A stretch of 64,000 nt of DNA from QAMH01 sp900556425 (GTDB lineage Bacteria > Actinomycetota > Coriobacteriia > Coriobacteriales > QAMH01). Each line of letters starts with the position of its first letter. Positions within the stretch are counted from its first letter, which is position 1. This document shows positions 15,635 through 24,539 of the stretch, piece after piece. The position numbers and the translations under genes were made by a program. The stretch lies in NCBI GenBank assembly GCA_902475535.1, contig CABRZR010000005.1, positions 1 through 64,000 of the forward strand. The letters are read 5' to 3'. Below the pieces are notes generated by a model that saw only the letters and a program-made list of their open reading frames with translations, ran no database searches and was not told the DNA's origin.

Positions 15635-17095
15635 CTACAGCGCGGCGATGATCGCCTCCACGGAATCCTTGGCGTCACCGAGCAGCATGTCGGTGTTGTC
15701 GTTGAAGAACAGCGGGTTCTGCACGCCGGCGTAGCCGGCGTTGCCCATGGAGCGCTTGAAGACGACGACCTTCTCGGCATCCCACACGCGCATGACGGGC
15801 ATGCCGGCGATGGGACTGTCGGGTTCGGTCTCGGCGGCTGGGTTGACCGTGTCGTTGGCGCCGATGACGAGGGCGACGTCGACGTCTCCGAACTCGTCGT
15901 TGATTTCGTCCATCTCGAAGACGCTCTCGTAGGGCACCTTGGCCTCTGCCAGCAGAACGTTCATGTGGCCCGGCATGCGCCCGGCGACCGGGTGGATGCC
16001 GAACTGCACCTCGACGCCGGCGTCCTGCAGCTTGCGGGTGAGGTCGGCGACCGGGAACTGCGCCTGGGCCACCGCCATGCCGTAGCCCGGAGACACGACG
16101 ACGCGCTTGGCCTCCTTGAGCATGGTCGCGACTTCCTCGGCGCTGGTCTCGGTGTAATCGCCGTAGTCCTTCGCCTCGCCGCCGCCGGACTTGGGGGCGT
16201 CGCCGCCGAATCCGCCCAGGATGACGGAGATGAACGAGCGGTTCATGCCCTGGCACATGATGTAGGACAGGAATGCGCCCGAGGAGCCGACGAGCGAGCC
16301 GGTGATGATGAGCAGGTCGTTGCCCAGCGTGAAGCCGGCCATCGCCGCGGCCCAGCCGGAGTACGAGTTGAGCATGGAGACCACGACCGGCATGTCGCCG
16401 CCGCCGATGGCGAGCACGAGGTGCGCGCCGAGCACGAGCGAGATGACGGTGATGGCCGCCAAGGGCACGATGCCCTCGTCCACGCCACGCGTGTTGATGA
16501 ACCATCCGATGAGGACGATGATGGCGACGATCATGAGGGCGTTGAGGAAGTTACGTCCGGGGAGCGTGAGCGGCTTGCCCGACATCTTGGCCGAGAGCTT
16601 GAGGTAGGCGACGATGGAGCCGGTGAAGGTGACGGCGCCGATGAAGACGGCAAGTCCCACCTCGCCCATGTGGAAGGCGTTCTCCACGGTGTCGGCACCC
16701 GGCGTCGCGAAGAACGAGTTGAAGCCGACGAGCACGGCGGCGAGGCCGACGAAGGAGTGCAGCTGCGCCACGAGCTCGGGCATTCCCGTCATCTTGACGC
16801 GAACGGCCTTGATGATGCCGATGATGCCGCCGACGAGGATGGACGCCACCATGAAGACGATGGCGAGAAGCGCACCGACCTCGGTCTGCGTGAGCGCTAC
16901 GATGAAGGTGGCGAGAAGCGCGACGACCATGCCGGCGATGCCCATCTTGTTGCCCGAACGCGCGCTCTTCTGTTTCGAGAGGCCCGCGAGTGCCAGGATG
17001 AAGAGCAGCGCGGCGAGGATGTAGGCGAGCGACTGGAAGCGCGTGATCGCCTCGAGGGCAGCCGGGTCGAAGGTGATGTTGAAATTCTCTGCCAT
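15635..17095 (-). CDS. pntB: NAD(P) transhydrogenase, beta subunit
   Basis: Membrane subunit of the proton-translocating transhydrogenase that uses the proton gradient to drive NADH plus NADP+ to NADPH. 486 residues: about nine membrane helices (domain II, residues 1-290, with VGGIIGIIKAVRVK and RGVDEGIVPLAA) and the C-terminal NADP(H)-binding domain III with SPGYGMAVAQAQ, HPVAGRMPGHMNVLLAEA, VIGANDTVNPAA and VFKRSMGNAGYAGVQN. Its start lies two bases after the pntA stop. Local composition is unusually GC-rich (44 of 60 bases in 16021-16080), unlike the transporter block to its right. Confidence 0.95.
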   Translation of the reverse strand: MAENFNITFDPAALEAITRFQSLAYILAALLFILALAGLSKQKSARSGNKMGIAGMVVALLATFIVALTQTEVGALLAIVFMVASILVGGIIGIIKAVRVKMTGMPELVAQLHSFVGLAAVLVGFNSFFATPGADTVENAFHMGEVGLAVFIGAVTFTGSIVAYLKLSAKMSGKPLTLPGRNFLNALMIVAIIVLIGWFINTRGVDEGIVPLAAITVISLVLGAHLVLAIGGGDMPVVVSMLNSYSGWAAAMAGFTLGNDLLIITGSLVGSSGAFLSYIMCQGMNRSFISVILGGFGGDAPKSGGGEAKDYGDYTETSAEEVATMLKEAKRVVVSPGYGMAVAQAQFPVADLTRKLQDAGVEVQFGIHPVAGRMPGHMNVLLAEAKVPYESVFEMDEINDEFGDVDVALVIGANDTVNPAAETEPDSPIAGMPVMRVWDAEKVVVFKRSMGNAGYAGVQNPLFFNDNTDMLLGDAKDSVEAIIAAL

Positions 17096-17097
17096 GA

Positions 17098-18642
17098 CTA
17101 CTCAGAGCTCCCGTCGAACATCTTGAGCATCCTGTTCGTGACGAGGAAGCCACCGAATATGTTGATGGAGGCGATCACCATCGCGATGACGGAGAGCACC
17201 TGAATCACGATATTGGCGCTACCCACCTGCAGGATCGCGCCGACGATGATGATGCCCGAAATGGCGTTGGTGACCGACATGAGCGGGGTGTGCAGCGAGT
17301 GCGAGACGCCCGTGATGACGTAGAAGCCCACGACGACCGCGAGCTCGAAGACCACGAAATGCGCGGTCATGGACTCCGGCGCCGCCATGACGAGCGCGGC
17401 ACCCAGGATGCCCAGGAGCACCTTCCACCAATGCTTGGCAAAGCCGGTCTTCTCCTTCTTCTGCTCGGGTTGCGTCTCGGCGGGGGCGGCGGGAGCCTGC
17501 TTGGGGGCGGCGGACACCTTCACGGGAGGCGGTGGCCACATGATCTGCCCGTCGAGCGTCACGGTGACGCCGCGTACCACGACGTCATCCTCGTCGAGCA
17601 CGAGATCTCCGTCCTTGCCCGGCGTGCAGAGCTTGAAGAAGTTCACGAGGTTCTGGCCGTAGAGCTGGCTTGCCTGGCCGGGCAGGTGCGCCGGCATGCC
17701 GGCAAGGCCATGGCCGACGATGGTCACGCCGTTGTCCGTCGTGATGATCTCTCCCGGAACCGTGAGCGCGCAGTTGCCGCCGCCTTCGGATGCGCCCAGG
17801 TCGATGATGACCGAGCCGGGCTTCATGCCGAGCACCGCCTCCTCGGTGAGCAGCAGCGGGCTGGGACGCCCCGGGATCTGGGCCGTCGTGATGACGATGT
17901 CGTTCTTGGCGGCCTGCTCCTCGTAGACCTTGAGCACGCGCGCCTGCTCGTCGTCGCTCATCTCCTTGGCGTAGCCGTCGCTTGACTCCTGCTTGACAGG
18001 AATCTCGACGAAGGTGCCGCCAAGCGACTCGACCTGGTCGGCGACCTCGGGGCGCACGTCGGTGGCCGACACTACCGCGCCCATGGAGTTGGCCGCTCCG
18101 ATGGCGGCAAGTCCCGCGACGCCGACGCCGATGACGTAGAGCTTTGCCGGCGGCATCTTGCCGGCGGCCGTCACCTGGCCGGTGAACAGGCGGCCGTAGT
18201 TCTCCGCCGCCTCGATCACGGCGCGGTAGCCGGCGATGTTCTGCATGGAGCTTCGCACGTCGAGCGCCTGGGCGCGCGAGATGCGCGGGATCATGTCCAT
18301 GGCGAGCGCCGTGATGCCCATCCTCTCGAACTTCTCGACGTCTTCCGGATGCGCGTTGGGGTTCATGCGCGCGATGAGCGTCGCTCCCCTCTTGATCCAG
18401 GAGAGTTCCTTGTCCGGTGGCGTATCGAGGCAGAGCACGATATCGCTTCCCCAGGCCGTCTGGGCATCCACCATCTGCGCGCCCGCGGCCTCGTACTGGT
18501 CATCGAAGAAACTCGCCCGCTCACCCGCGCCACGCTCGACGCAGACCTCGTAGCCGAGCTTCTTGAGCTTGGTCACGGTGTCCGGCGATCCGGCGACCAA
18601 CGGCTGGTCGGGATACGGCTCCTTCGGGATTCCTATCCTCAT
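17098..18642 (-). CDS. pntA: NAD(P) transhydrogenase, alpha subunit (fused alpha-1/alpha-2)
   Basis: 514 residues from the ATG at 18642, chosen because AAAGGAGGAGG lies seven bases upstream; the frame opens at 18666. Domain I (about 1-380) binds NAD(H): it begins MRIGIPKE, has RMNPNAHPEDVEKF and the Rossmann stretch VIGVGVAGLAAIGAANSMGA. A Pro/Ala/Gln-rich linker leads to the membrane part (about 410-510; four helices with GVSHSLHTPLMSVTNAISG). Functions with PntB to supply NADPH. It lies 122 bp after the SDR at 18765 with a strong hairpin between, so it may be a separate transcript. Confidence 0.95.
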   Translation of the reverse strand: MRIGIPKEPYPDQPLVAGSPDTVTKLKKLGYEVCVERGAGERASFFDDQYEAAGAQMVDAQTAWGSDIVLCLDTPPDKELSWIKRGATLIARMNPNAHPEDVEKFERMGITALAMDMIPRISRAQALDVRSSMQNIAGYRAVIEAAENYGRLFTGQVTAAGKMPPAKLYVIGVGVAGLAAIGAANSMGAVVSATDVRPEVADQVESLGGTFVEIPVKQESSDGYAKEMSDDEQARVLKVYEEQAAKNDIVITTAQIPGRPSPLLLTEEAVLGMKPGSVIIDLGASEGGGNCALTVPGEIITTDNGVTIVGHGLAGMPAHLPGQASQLYGQNLVNFFKLCTPGKDGDLVLDEDDVVVRGVTVTLDGQIMWPPPPVKVSAAPKQAPAAPAETQPEQKKEKTGFAKHWWKVLLGILGAALVMAAPESMTAHFVVFELAVVVGFYVITGVSHSLHTPLMSVTNAISGIIIVGAILQVGSANIVIQVLSVIAMVIASINIFGGFLVTNRMLKMFDGSSE

Positions 18643-18690
18643 TGACCTCCTCCTTTCATCGTTCATGTATAGAACCCCGCCAGCATATGA

Positions 18691-18744
18691 AAATGCAGCA
18701 CAGGCCTTGTTGACCCGTGCTGCATTTCAAAAGCGCTTTTTTGT
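18691..18744 (-). terminator. Terminator-like hairpins between the SDR gene and pntA
   Basis: Arms 18691-18701 and 18717-18727 (AAATGCAGCAC / GTGCTGCATTT) form an 11-bp stem followed on the minus strand by a T-rich end (TTTTCATAT). A second palindrome AAAAGCGCTTTT lies at 18729-18740. Located just after the SDR stop codon. Confidence 0.65.
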
Positions 18745-18764
18745 GCATATTGCACTATTGGGAC

Positions 18765-19526
18765 TTATTTGGCCGTGTAGCCTCCATCGACGCACAGTGT
18801 CTGGCCGGTGATGTAGGACGCCTCCTCGCTGAGCATAAACACGGTTGCATTAGCGTGGTCTTCAGGCAACCCGAAACGCGGGTATGCCCTATCAGCGGCC
18901 TGGAATTCCTCGATGCCCTGCATGGTGTCAAATATCTTTTGCACGTTCTCGGTTACCGTCACTGTGGGACATACGCAATTGCAACGTATCCAATCATTTG
19001 CAAATTCAATAGCCATGGCACGCGTCAGCGCAATGAGCCCACCCTTGGAGGCCGTGTAACCATTCGTTCCGCATTGGGCGGTGAGACCCGCGACTGAACC
19101 TATGTTAACGATGCTGCCGCCACCGGCTTCCTTCATATAGGGAACTACGGTATACATACCAAGGAACGGGCCAGTAAGGTCCACATCAATCAGTTTGTAC
19201 CAATCACGCTCAAGATCCATGTCCTCGAAGCTCTGGCATCCCTGAGAGAGCGCCGCGCAGTTGACGAGACCGTTCAGCTTGCCAAATGCCGCCTTCGCCT
19301 GTTCGGCGCAGTCCTTCCAGGAATTCCGATCCGTCACATCCAGATGTTGGAAGCGCACGTCAAAGCCCTTGTCACGCAGCTCGGCTGCGTGGGCCTCGCC
19401 CGCCTCGTCGATGACATCCCCGATCATGACCTTGGCGCCATGCTCTGCGCACTTGGTCACGATCTCGGCACCGATGCCGTTAGCACCACCAGTTACGATC
19501 ACGCACTTATCGCTTAGTCTTCCCAT
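18765..19526 (-). CDS. Short-chain dehydrogenase/reductase (SDR 1 of the cluster)
   Basis: Classical NAD(P)-dependent SDR of 253 residues that oxidises or reduces an alcohol/ketone. N-terminal cofactor motif TGGANGIGAEI (near 12), structural NAG-equivalent NCAALSQG, catalytic Ser in IGSVAG and the YTASK pair (YxxxK near 155). The acidic residue after beta-2 (MIGDVID) suggests NAD(H) preference (inference). Good ribosome site AAGGAAG before the ATG at 19526. It is the last gene of the long leftward cluster, 24 bp after an MFS transporter. Substrate unknown; bile acid, steroid or sugar/cyclitol hydroxyls are typical for this family. Confidence 0.85.
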   Translation of the reverse strand: MGRLSDKCVIVTGGANGIGAEIVTKCAEHGAKVMIGDVIDEAGEAHAAELRDKGFDVRFQHLDVTDRNSWKDCAEQAKAAFGKLNGLVNCAALSQGCQSFEDMDLERDWYKLIDVDLTGPFLGMYTVVPYMKEAGGGSIVNIGSVAGLTAQCGTNGYTASKGGLIALTRAMAIEFANDWIRCNCVCPTVTVTENVQKIFDTMQGIEEFQAADRAYPRFGLPEDHANATVFMLSEEASYITGQTLCVDGGYTAK

Positions 19527-19550
19527 GATGCACTTCCTTTCGAAAACGGC

Positions 19551-20897
19551 CTATTCGGCCTTCTTGTCCTTGTAGAACAGCCAGCACACCAGCATGATGA
19601 TCGCGAATACCACGACCGCCTTGAGGGGCATGAACAGATCGGCGTTCATCAGCGCGCCCAAAATGGCGTTGAAGATAGTGCCGGCGCAAATCTGGCCAAA
19701 CGAAATGAACGCGACGCCCACGGCGATGTCGGCAGGCTTCATGAATACCGATGGATACGAGAACGTGACAACCTGATGGACGGCCTGGCTCAAGCCCAGC
19801 AGACCATAGAGAACGCAAAGCAGAATGAGCGAGGTGCCCGGCGCAACGGTCCAGAGAACGGCGCCAACGACCAGGGCCACGATGGTCTCCACGGCAACGA
19901 GTGCCTTAGCCTTCTGGGTTTTGGCGAAAATCGCGCCCATGAAGCTCGTGGCGATGATGCACACGAGGCTGTTTGCCATGATGGGAAGCGAGCTTTCCGT
20001 CGCAGACATTCCCAGGCCCTGCTGCAGAATCGTCGGAAGGAACAGCGAGGACGAGCAAATGGCCGAGAAGCACACGCCGATGAAGAAAATCATCATGTAA
20101 TTCTTGTTGCCAAAGAGCTTGCTCGGGAAGATGGGGTCGGCAGCCTTGCGCTCGATAAGAACGAGCACGATGAGAAAGACGACAGTCGCGGCAAACATGC
20201 CGATGATGATCGGATCGCCCCATGCATAGGTGGTACCACCCCAGGCAAGAGCCAGGGAGAACGGGATGAGTACCAGGGCGAGCATGATGGAACCGGCAAT
20301 GTCCAGGCCCTTGCCATCATCGACCCTCTCCTGGGCATTTGGCGCAAACAGCATGAGAACGAAGGACAGAGCTGCGGCGGCGATGGTCACGTAAAGCGCC
20401 CAATGCCAGGTGAGCAGGTCAACGAACAGGCCCGAGACCGGTGCTGCCACAAGAGCGGCAATGAAGCCAAAGGTCTGCATGAAACCATTCATGCGCGGGG
20501 CGACATCGGGCGGATAGACGTCGCTTAGCATGACGACGATGTTCGAGAAGAACAGACCCCATGCCAAGCCCATGAGCGAACGAGCTATCAAGATGATGAC
20601 GGGGCTCCAGGCCAGGGCACACAGCACGCCACCTGCAATGAAGAGCGCCAAGCCAACGAGAAACAGGTTGCGACGTAGGTAACGCTCGCCAAGTTTGGCG
20701 GACAACGGAATGGTCACGCACCTAAAGAGGCTCTCAAGCGTGAAGGCAAGCCCCAGAAACGTAAGGCCGTCCATCGCCGTCATCGCTGCGGCAACGAAGA
20801 TCGATGAACCCGCTATCGCGAACATCGAAGCGAAGTATCCGAGGAGGAGCGAGGCGAAGAATACCGCCTTCTGTCCTCCGGTTAATGTTTTGCTCAT
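19551..20897 (-). CDS. MFS transporter (copy 1)
   Basis: 448 residues from the ATG at 20897 (AAGGAGGGA upstream; the frame is open to 20951). About 12-13 membrane helices; the cytoplasmic loop after helix 2 reads AKLGERYLRRNL, an MFS motif-A equivalent, and helix 4 has RSLMGLAWGLFF. It is a close paralogue of the next gene upstream: both share the start pattern (T/K)LxGGxKA and a C-terminal stretch of the form AxVAFxxFGQ...TIFNAxLGA. Probably a drug:H+ antiporter-2-type carrier used for uptake or product export by the oxidoreductase cluster; direction and substrate are unknown. Confidence 0.85.
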   Translation of the reverse strand: MSKTLTGGQKAVFFASLLLGYFASMFAIAGSSIFVAAAMTAMDGLTFLGLAFTLESLFRCVTIPLSAKLGERYLRRNLFLVGLALFIAGGVLCALAWSPVIILIARSLMGLAWGLFFSNIVVMLSDVYPPDVAPRMNGFMQTFGFIAALVAAPVSGLFVDLLTWHWALYVTIAAAALSFVLMLFAPNAQERVDDGKGLDIAGSIMLALVLIPFSLALAWGGTTYAWGDPIIIGMFAATVVFLIVLVLIERKAADPIFPSKLFGNKNYMMIFFIGVCFSAICSSSLFLPTILQQGLGMSATESSLPIMANSLVCIIATSFMGAIFAKTQKAKALVAVETIVALVVGAVLWTVAPGTSLILLCVLYGLLGLSQAVHQVVTFSYPSVFMKPADIAVGVAFISFGQICAGTIFNAILGALMNADLFMPLKAVVVFAIIMLVCWLFYKDKKAE

Positions 20898-20990
20898 AGG
20901 AAAAATCCCTCCTTGTGGATAAAAATCGGCAACTCGACGCGAACGTCGCACAACTCCCCATCATGTACGGCGTCTGATCTCGTGGAATAC

Positions 20991-22349
20991 CTAGGATCCC
21001 GATCGACTGGGATCGCGATATGCGAATGCGCAGATCAGGATCACAACGGCAAATCCAATGATGAACATAAGAGGTATGAGCATGTTCACGTTGAAGGTTG
21101 CGCCAAGGACAGCATTGAAGATGGTGCTCGCGAGCGCTTGACCAAACTGCATAAACGCGACAGCAACGGCAATCTTTGCTGGATCAAGCGCAATGGATGG
21201 CCATGAAATAGGCGTGACCTGATGGATTGCCTGAGCGATACCAAGAATGCCGAATCCAATCGTGACATAGATAAATGATGTTCCCGCGCCGACAAACAGC
21301 ATAAGTATGCCCGAAACCGCGCAAATAAAGCCCTCGACAAGAATGAGGCCCTTTACCTTACGTGTCTTGCTAATACGACTACCAACCCATGACGTGCACA
21401 ACAAGGCAAAGATGCTGATGACCGTTGTGGGTATCGAGCTCTCGGTTGCTGTGAAGCCAAGAACGACCTGCATGATGGTCGGGAAATAAATCTGAACACT
21501 GCAAATGCCCGCAAACATCGCGCCGATGAGGAAAATCATCATCAGATTCTTGTCCTTCAAAAGATACGCGGGAAACACAGGATCCTTCGCTTTGCGTTCC
21601 ACTACGACTAGAAGAATCAAGAACACGACAGCCGCAACAAGCATGCCGATAATGACAGGGGATGTCCACTCGAACATGTTCCCGCCCCACGAAAGCGCAA
21701 GAGAAAATGGAATGAGCATGAGAGCAGTCATAAGGGAACCCGCAACATCCATAGGAAGCCCGCCATCAGAGCGCTCTTGCACGTTGGGAACCATGAGAAT
21801 CAAGATCAGGGAAATCGCCGAGAGAAAGATAACGATATACATAGCCCAGTGCCATGACAGAAAGTCAATGAACAGACCCGAAATAGGACCTGCGGTCAAG
21901 ATTCCCACAAAGCCAAAAGTCTGAACGACACCATTCATCTTCGGCGCTTTCTCCGGTGAATAAACGTCGTTAATCATGACGATCATATTGGCGAAGAAAA
22001 GACCCCAAGCTAAACCCATGACCGCACGTGAGATGACGATGATCACGGGATTCCATGCAAGCACGCATAAGATTCCGCCGGCAATAAAGAGAATCAAGCC
22101 GATTATGAAAAGGTTCTTACGCAAGAAGCGCTCGCCAAGCTTGGCAGCGGGTGGAATCAACACGGCACGAAATAAACTCTCGAGGGTAATGGCCAAACCG
22201 AACATCGTCATACCGTCAAGCTGCGTTAGTGCAGACGACACAAAAAGAGCCGATCCCGTCAACGAGAACATTGCAGCAAGATACGCAAGAATCACTGAGA
22301 TGAGAAACAAGGCCTTCTTGCCCCCATCCAAGGTTTTTGCATCTGACAT
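20991..22349 (-). CDS. MFS transporter (copy 2, paralogue of copy 1)
   Basis: 452 residues, 12-13 membrane helices, start ATG at 22349 with AAGGAGGAG upstream. Motif-A loop AKLGERFLRKNL and helix-4 sequence SRAVMGLAWGLFFANM mirror copy 1 (RSLMGLAWGLFFSN). The two lie head-to-tail, so a tandem duplication is likely, but this copy is distinctly less GC-rich (29 of 60 bases in 21241-21300), suggesting different histories. It follows the zinc dehydrogenase by 91 bp. Probably transports the substrate or product of the neighbouring redox enzymes. Confidence 0.85.
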   Translation of the reverse strand: MSDAKTLDGGKKALFLISVILAYLAAMFSLTGSALFVSSALTQLDGMTMFGLAITLESLFRAVLIPPAAKLGERFLRKNLFIIGLILFIAGGILCVLAWNPVIIVISRAVMGLAWGLFFANMIVMINDVYSPEKAPKMNGVVQTFGFVGILTAGPISGLFIDFLSWHWAMYIVIFLSAISLILILMVPNVQERSDGGLPMDVAGSLMTALMLIPFSLALSWGGNMFEWTSPVIIGMLVAAVVFLILLVVVERKAKDPVFPAYLLKDKNLMMIFLIGAMFAGICSVQIYFPTIMQVVLGFTATESSIPTTVISIFALLCTSWVGSRISKTRKVKGLILVEGFICAVSGILMLFVGAGTSFIYVTIGFGILGIAQAIHQVTPISWPSIALDPAKIAVAVAFMQFGQALASTIFNAVLGATFNVNMLIPLMFIIGFAVVILICAFAYRDPSRSGS

Positions 22350-22380
22350 AACTCCTCCTTAATAAAGGACGGGCCTCAAG

Positions 22381-22435
22381 CAAACGAACAACTCGTGCCA
22401 AGGCCCGCCCTTAAAAGACATTCGGTCAAAATGCT
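22381..22435 (-). terminator. Hairpin between the zinc dehydrogenase and MFS genes
   Basis: Imperfect stem AAGGGCGGGCCTT / AGGCCCGTCCTTT with T-rich end on the minus strand, between the dehydrogenase stop (22441) and the MFS ribosome site. Could terminate or attenuate. Confidence 0.45.
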
Positions 22436-22440
22436 TTGAC

Positions 22441-23508
22441 TTACTCTGCATCCATTTGGATGAGAGTCTTCATGCCCTTCTCGGGATTTGCCTGCATCTC
22501 GAAAGCCTCGGCTGCCTTCGTGTACGGCAAGATGTCCGTGATAAGCGGGTCGATGACGAGATCGCCTTTCTTCATGGCTTCGATGACGTCCTTGATATGA
22601 GTGCCAGAGACAGGGATGACGAACTGCGGCTGTTTGTTGATGACCGGAGCGAGGTTGATGTTGACATCACGCTCGGAAGGAGCAACGAGGACTACCTTGC
22701 CGCCAGCCTTCACGCAGTCGATGGCATTCTTGAGTGTATCTCCCACGCCTGCGGTCTCAAAGGCGACGTCACAGCGACCGCTTTCGCCGTAGAACCAACG
22801 GTTGGGACCATAAATCTTTTGGATAGCCTCGAGCACATCCTCTTTTGCGCTATTGATGGTATGGTCCGCACCGCATTGCAGGGCAATTTCAAGGCGCGGC
22901 TCAGAGACGTCCACTGCCGTGATTGAACCAGCACCTGCGAGCTTGGCGAACTGAATGATCGCGTTGCCGATCATGCCGCAACCAATGACGACAACGTTAT
23001 CACCAGGCTGCACGTTCCCTGCAACTTCATCGGCGCCAACACCGAAGGGCTCGATGAGCGTGGCGTGTATCTCAGGAATGTCCATGGGAACCTTGTGGAC
23101 GTTTTCGCCTAGTTTGGCATTCCTGATGCGGAGGTACTGGCCATAACCACCGGGAACGCCGTTACCCGTCACATGATCGAGAATGCTTGAGCAGTGGAAA
23201 TAGTCGCCATTCTGGCAGTACCAACACTCGCCGCAAACTCCGACTTCCATGCCCCAGACGCGATCGCCAACCTCGATGCCCTCTACGTTCTCGCCAACCT
23301 CATCGGCATATCCGACATATTCATGACCCAGGATGCGCCCAGGTTCCTGACCATAACCACAACGGTAGGTATGAAGCTCACCGCCGCAGATTGACGTGTA
23401 CTTGGTCTTAATGATGAGATCATCCGGGCCACAAACTGGCTTATCAACGTCCTCGACAACCATCTCACCGGGGCCTTCATACACGATTGCCTTCATTGTT
23501 TCTGCCAT
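22441..23508 (-). CDS. Zinc-dependent medium-chain alcohol/polyol dehydrogenase
   Basis: MDR-family NAD(P)-dependent dehydrogenase, 355 residues. Catalytic zinc ligands are the Cys of SICGGE (near 41) and the GHEYVG histidine/glutamate (near 66); note Glu instead of the usual Asp/Ser two residues after the Cys-Gly. Structural zinc cysteines CGECWYCQNGDYFHC (near 96-110) are complete. Rossmann motif VVIGCGMIGNA (near 175) followed by an acidic VDVSEPR, suggesting NAD(H). Most like sorbitol/threonine/butanediol-type dehydrogenases. It lies between an SDR and two MFS transporters in the same direction, implying a pathway handling hydroxylated compounds. Exact substrate unknown. Confidence 0.85.
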   Translation of the reverse strand: MAETMKAIVYEGPGEMVVEDVDKPVCGPDDLIIKTKYTSICGGELHTYRCGYGQEPGRILGHEYVGYADEVGENVEGIEVGDRVWGMEVGVCGECWYCQNGDYFHCSSILDHVTGNGVPGGYGQYLRIRNAKLGENVHKVPMDIPEIHATLIEPFGVGADEVAGNVQPGDNVVVIGCGMIGNAIIQFAKLAGAGSITAVDVSEPRLEIALQCGADHTINSAKEDVLEAIQKIYGPNRWFYGESGRCDVAFETAGVGDTLKNAIDCVKAGGKVVLVAPSERDVNINLAPVINKQPQFVIPVSGTHIKDVIEAMKKGDLVIDPLITDILPYTKAAEAFEMQANPEKGMKTLIQMDAE

Positions 23509-23599
23509 CAGAACCCGCTCCTTTCAATTAACCGGCAGCACAACGCTTCGGCGGGCACCTTACCCGCCTCGCCGGTCATCGTTAGCCCAAGGCCAACGC

Positions 23600-23623
23600 A
23601 AAAACGCCGGTTATGACCCGGCG
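23600..23623 (-). terminator. Rho-independent terminator after SDR 2
   Basis: Stem CGCCGG/CCGGCG with a seven-base loop followed on the minus strand by five T, eight bases after the SDR 2 stop. Good terminator form. Confidence 0.75.
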
Positions 23624-23630
23624 CTTGAAG

Positions 23631-24392
23631 CTAAACTATGGTGTACCCGCCATCGACGAGTATGTCCTGGCCCGTGATATACGAAGACTCGTCGCTAGCC
23701 AGGAAGACACATGCATTGCCGATGTCTTCCGGCGTTCCAAAGCGATGAATGACGCAATTGGAGATGAGGCCTTCCATGACATCCGGCATCGTCTCCAAGA
23801 GCGGCTCGACTGCCGGCGTCATGGTCGCACCGGGACTCACCGTGTTGCAGCGAATGTTCGCCGAACCATATGCGGCCGCGACGTCACGCGAAAGCGCGAT
23901 GATGCCCGCTTTCGCAGCTACGTAGCCACTCACACCCGTGCACGCAACGGACGCGCCATACGACGAGGTGTTGACGATGGAACCGCCACCTGCCTCGATC
24001 ATCTTGGGCACCACCGTGTACATGCCATAGAACGTGCCGGTCAGATTGCAATCAATCAGCATGTCCCAATCGCGAGCAAGATCCATCGTATCCATCGGCG
24101 CGCCCGTCGTGGCGACTCCGGCATTGTTCATGAGCACGTCGATGCGACCGTACTTGTCGATGATGTAGTCGATGATGGTCCTCCACTCGTCAAGCGACGA
24201 GATATCGAGGCGATGGGCATCCGTGCGCCATCCCTCCTTGGCAAGCTCGTCAGCAAGCGCTTGGGACTCCTCGACCTTACGACTCGCGATGATCGTGATC
24301 GCGCCCTCTTCGGCGAAGCGACGGGAGATACCGGCGCCAATGCCCTTTGATCCACCAGTGACCAGGGCAACCTTGTCTTTCAGTCGATCCAT
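23631..24392 (-). CDS. Short-chain dehydrogenase/reductase (SDR 2)
   Basis: 253 residues, classical SDR fold. Cofactor motif TGGSKGIGAGI (near 13); ASRKVEE after beta-2 carries Arg-Lys, which favours NADP(H) (inference). MNNAGVA, then catalytic Ser in NTSSYG and YVAAK (near 155-159). C-terminal DILVDGGYTIV is the usual SDR ending. Start ATG 24392 has GAAAGGAGGG upstream. It lies between the molybdoenzyme subunits and the zinc dehydrogenase with hairpins on both sides, so it may be a separately controlled transcript. The different cofactor residues from SDR 1 would suit opposite-direction steps on one substrate. Confidence 0.85.
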   Translation of the reverse strand: MDRLKDKVALVTGGSKGIGAGISRRFAEEGAITIIASRKVEESQALADELAKEGWRTDAHRLDISSLDEWRTIIDYIIDKYGRIDVLMNNAGVATTGAPMDTMDLARDWDMLIDCNLTGTFYGMYTVVPKMIEAGGGSIVNTSSYGASVACTGVSGYVAAKAGIIALSRDVAAAYGSANIRCNTVSPGATMTPAVEPLLETMPDVMEGLISNCVIHRFGTPEDIGNACVFLASDESSYITGQDILVDGGYTIV

Positions 24393-24412
24393 GAAGCCCT
24401 CCTTTCAACGTA

Positions 24413-24501
24413 ATGGGAAAGCAGCCGCTCGCAATGGCTAGGCACCGGCTGCTTTTCCGCTTGACCGCATGGGCAATCCGCCTCCGCAACAGAGGCGGAT
24501 T
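24413..24501 (-). terminator. Two hairpins after the molybdoenzyme operon
   Basis: On the minus strand, stem AATCCGCCTC/GAGGCGGATT (24475-24501, seven-base loop) is followed by a larger stem AAAGCAGCCG/CGGCTGCTTT (about 24416-24455). They separate the ferredoxin-subunit gene (ends 24540) from SDR 2. Neither has a long T tract except the second (CTTTCCC). Confidence 0.5.
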
Positions 24502-24539
24502 TCCCAATCAATCGTTTTGGTTCGTGAGATGTAGTCGGC

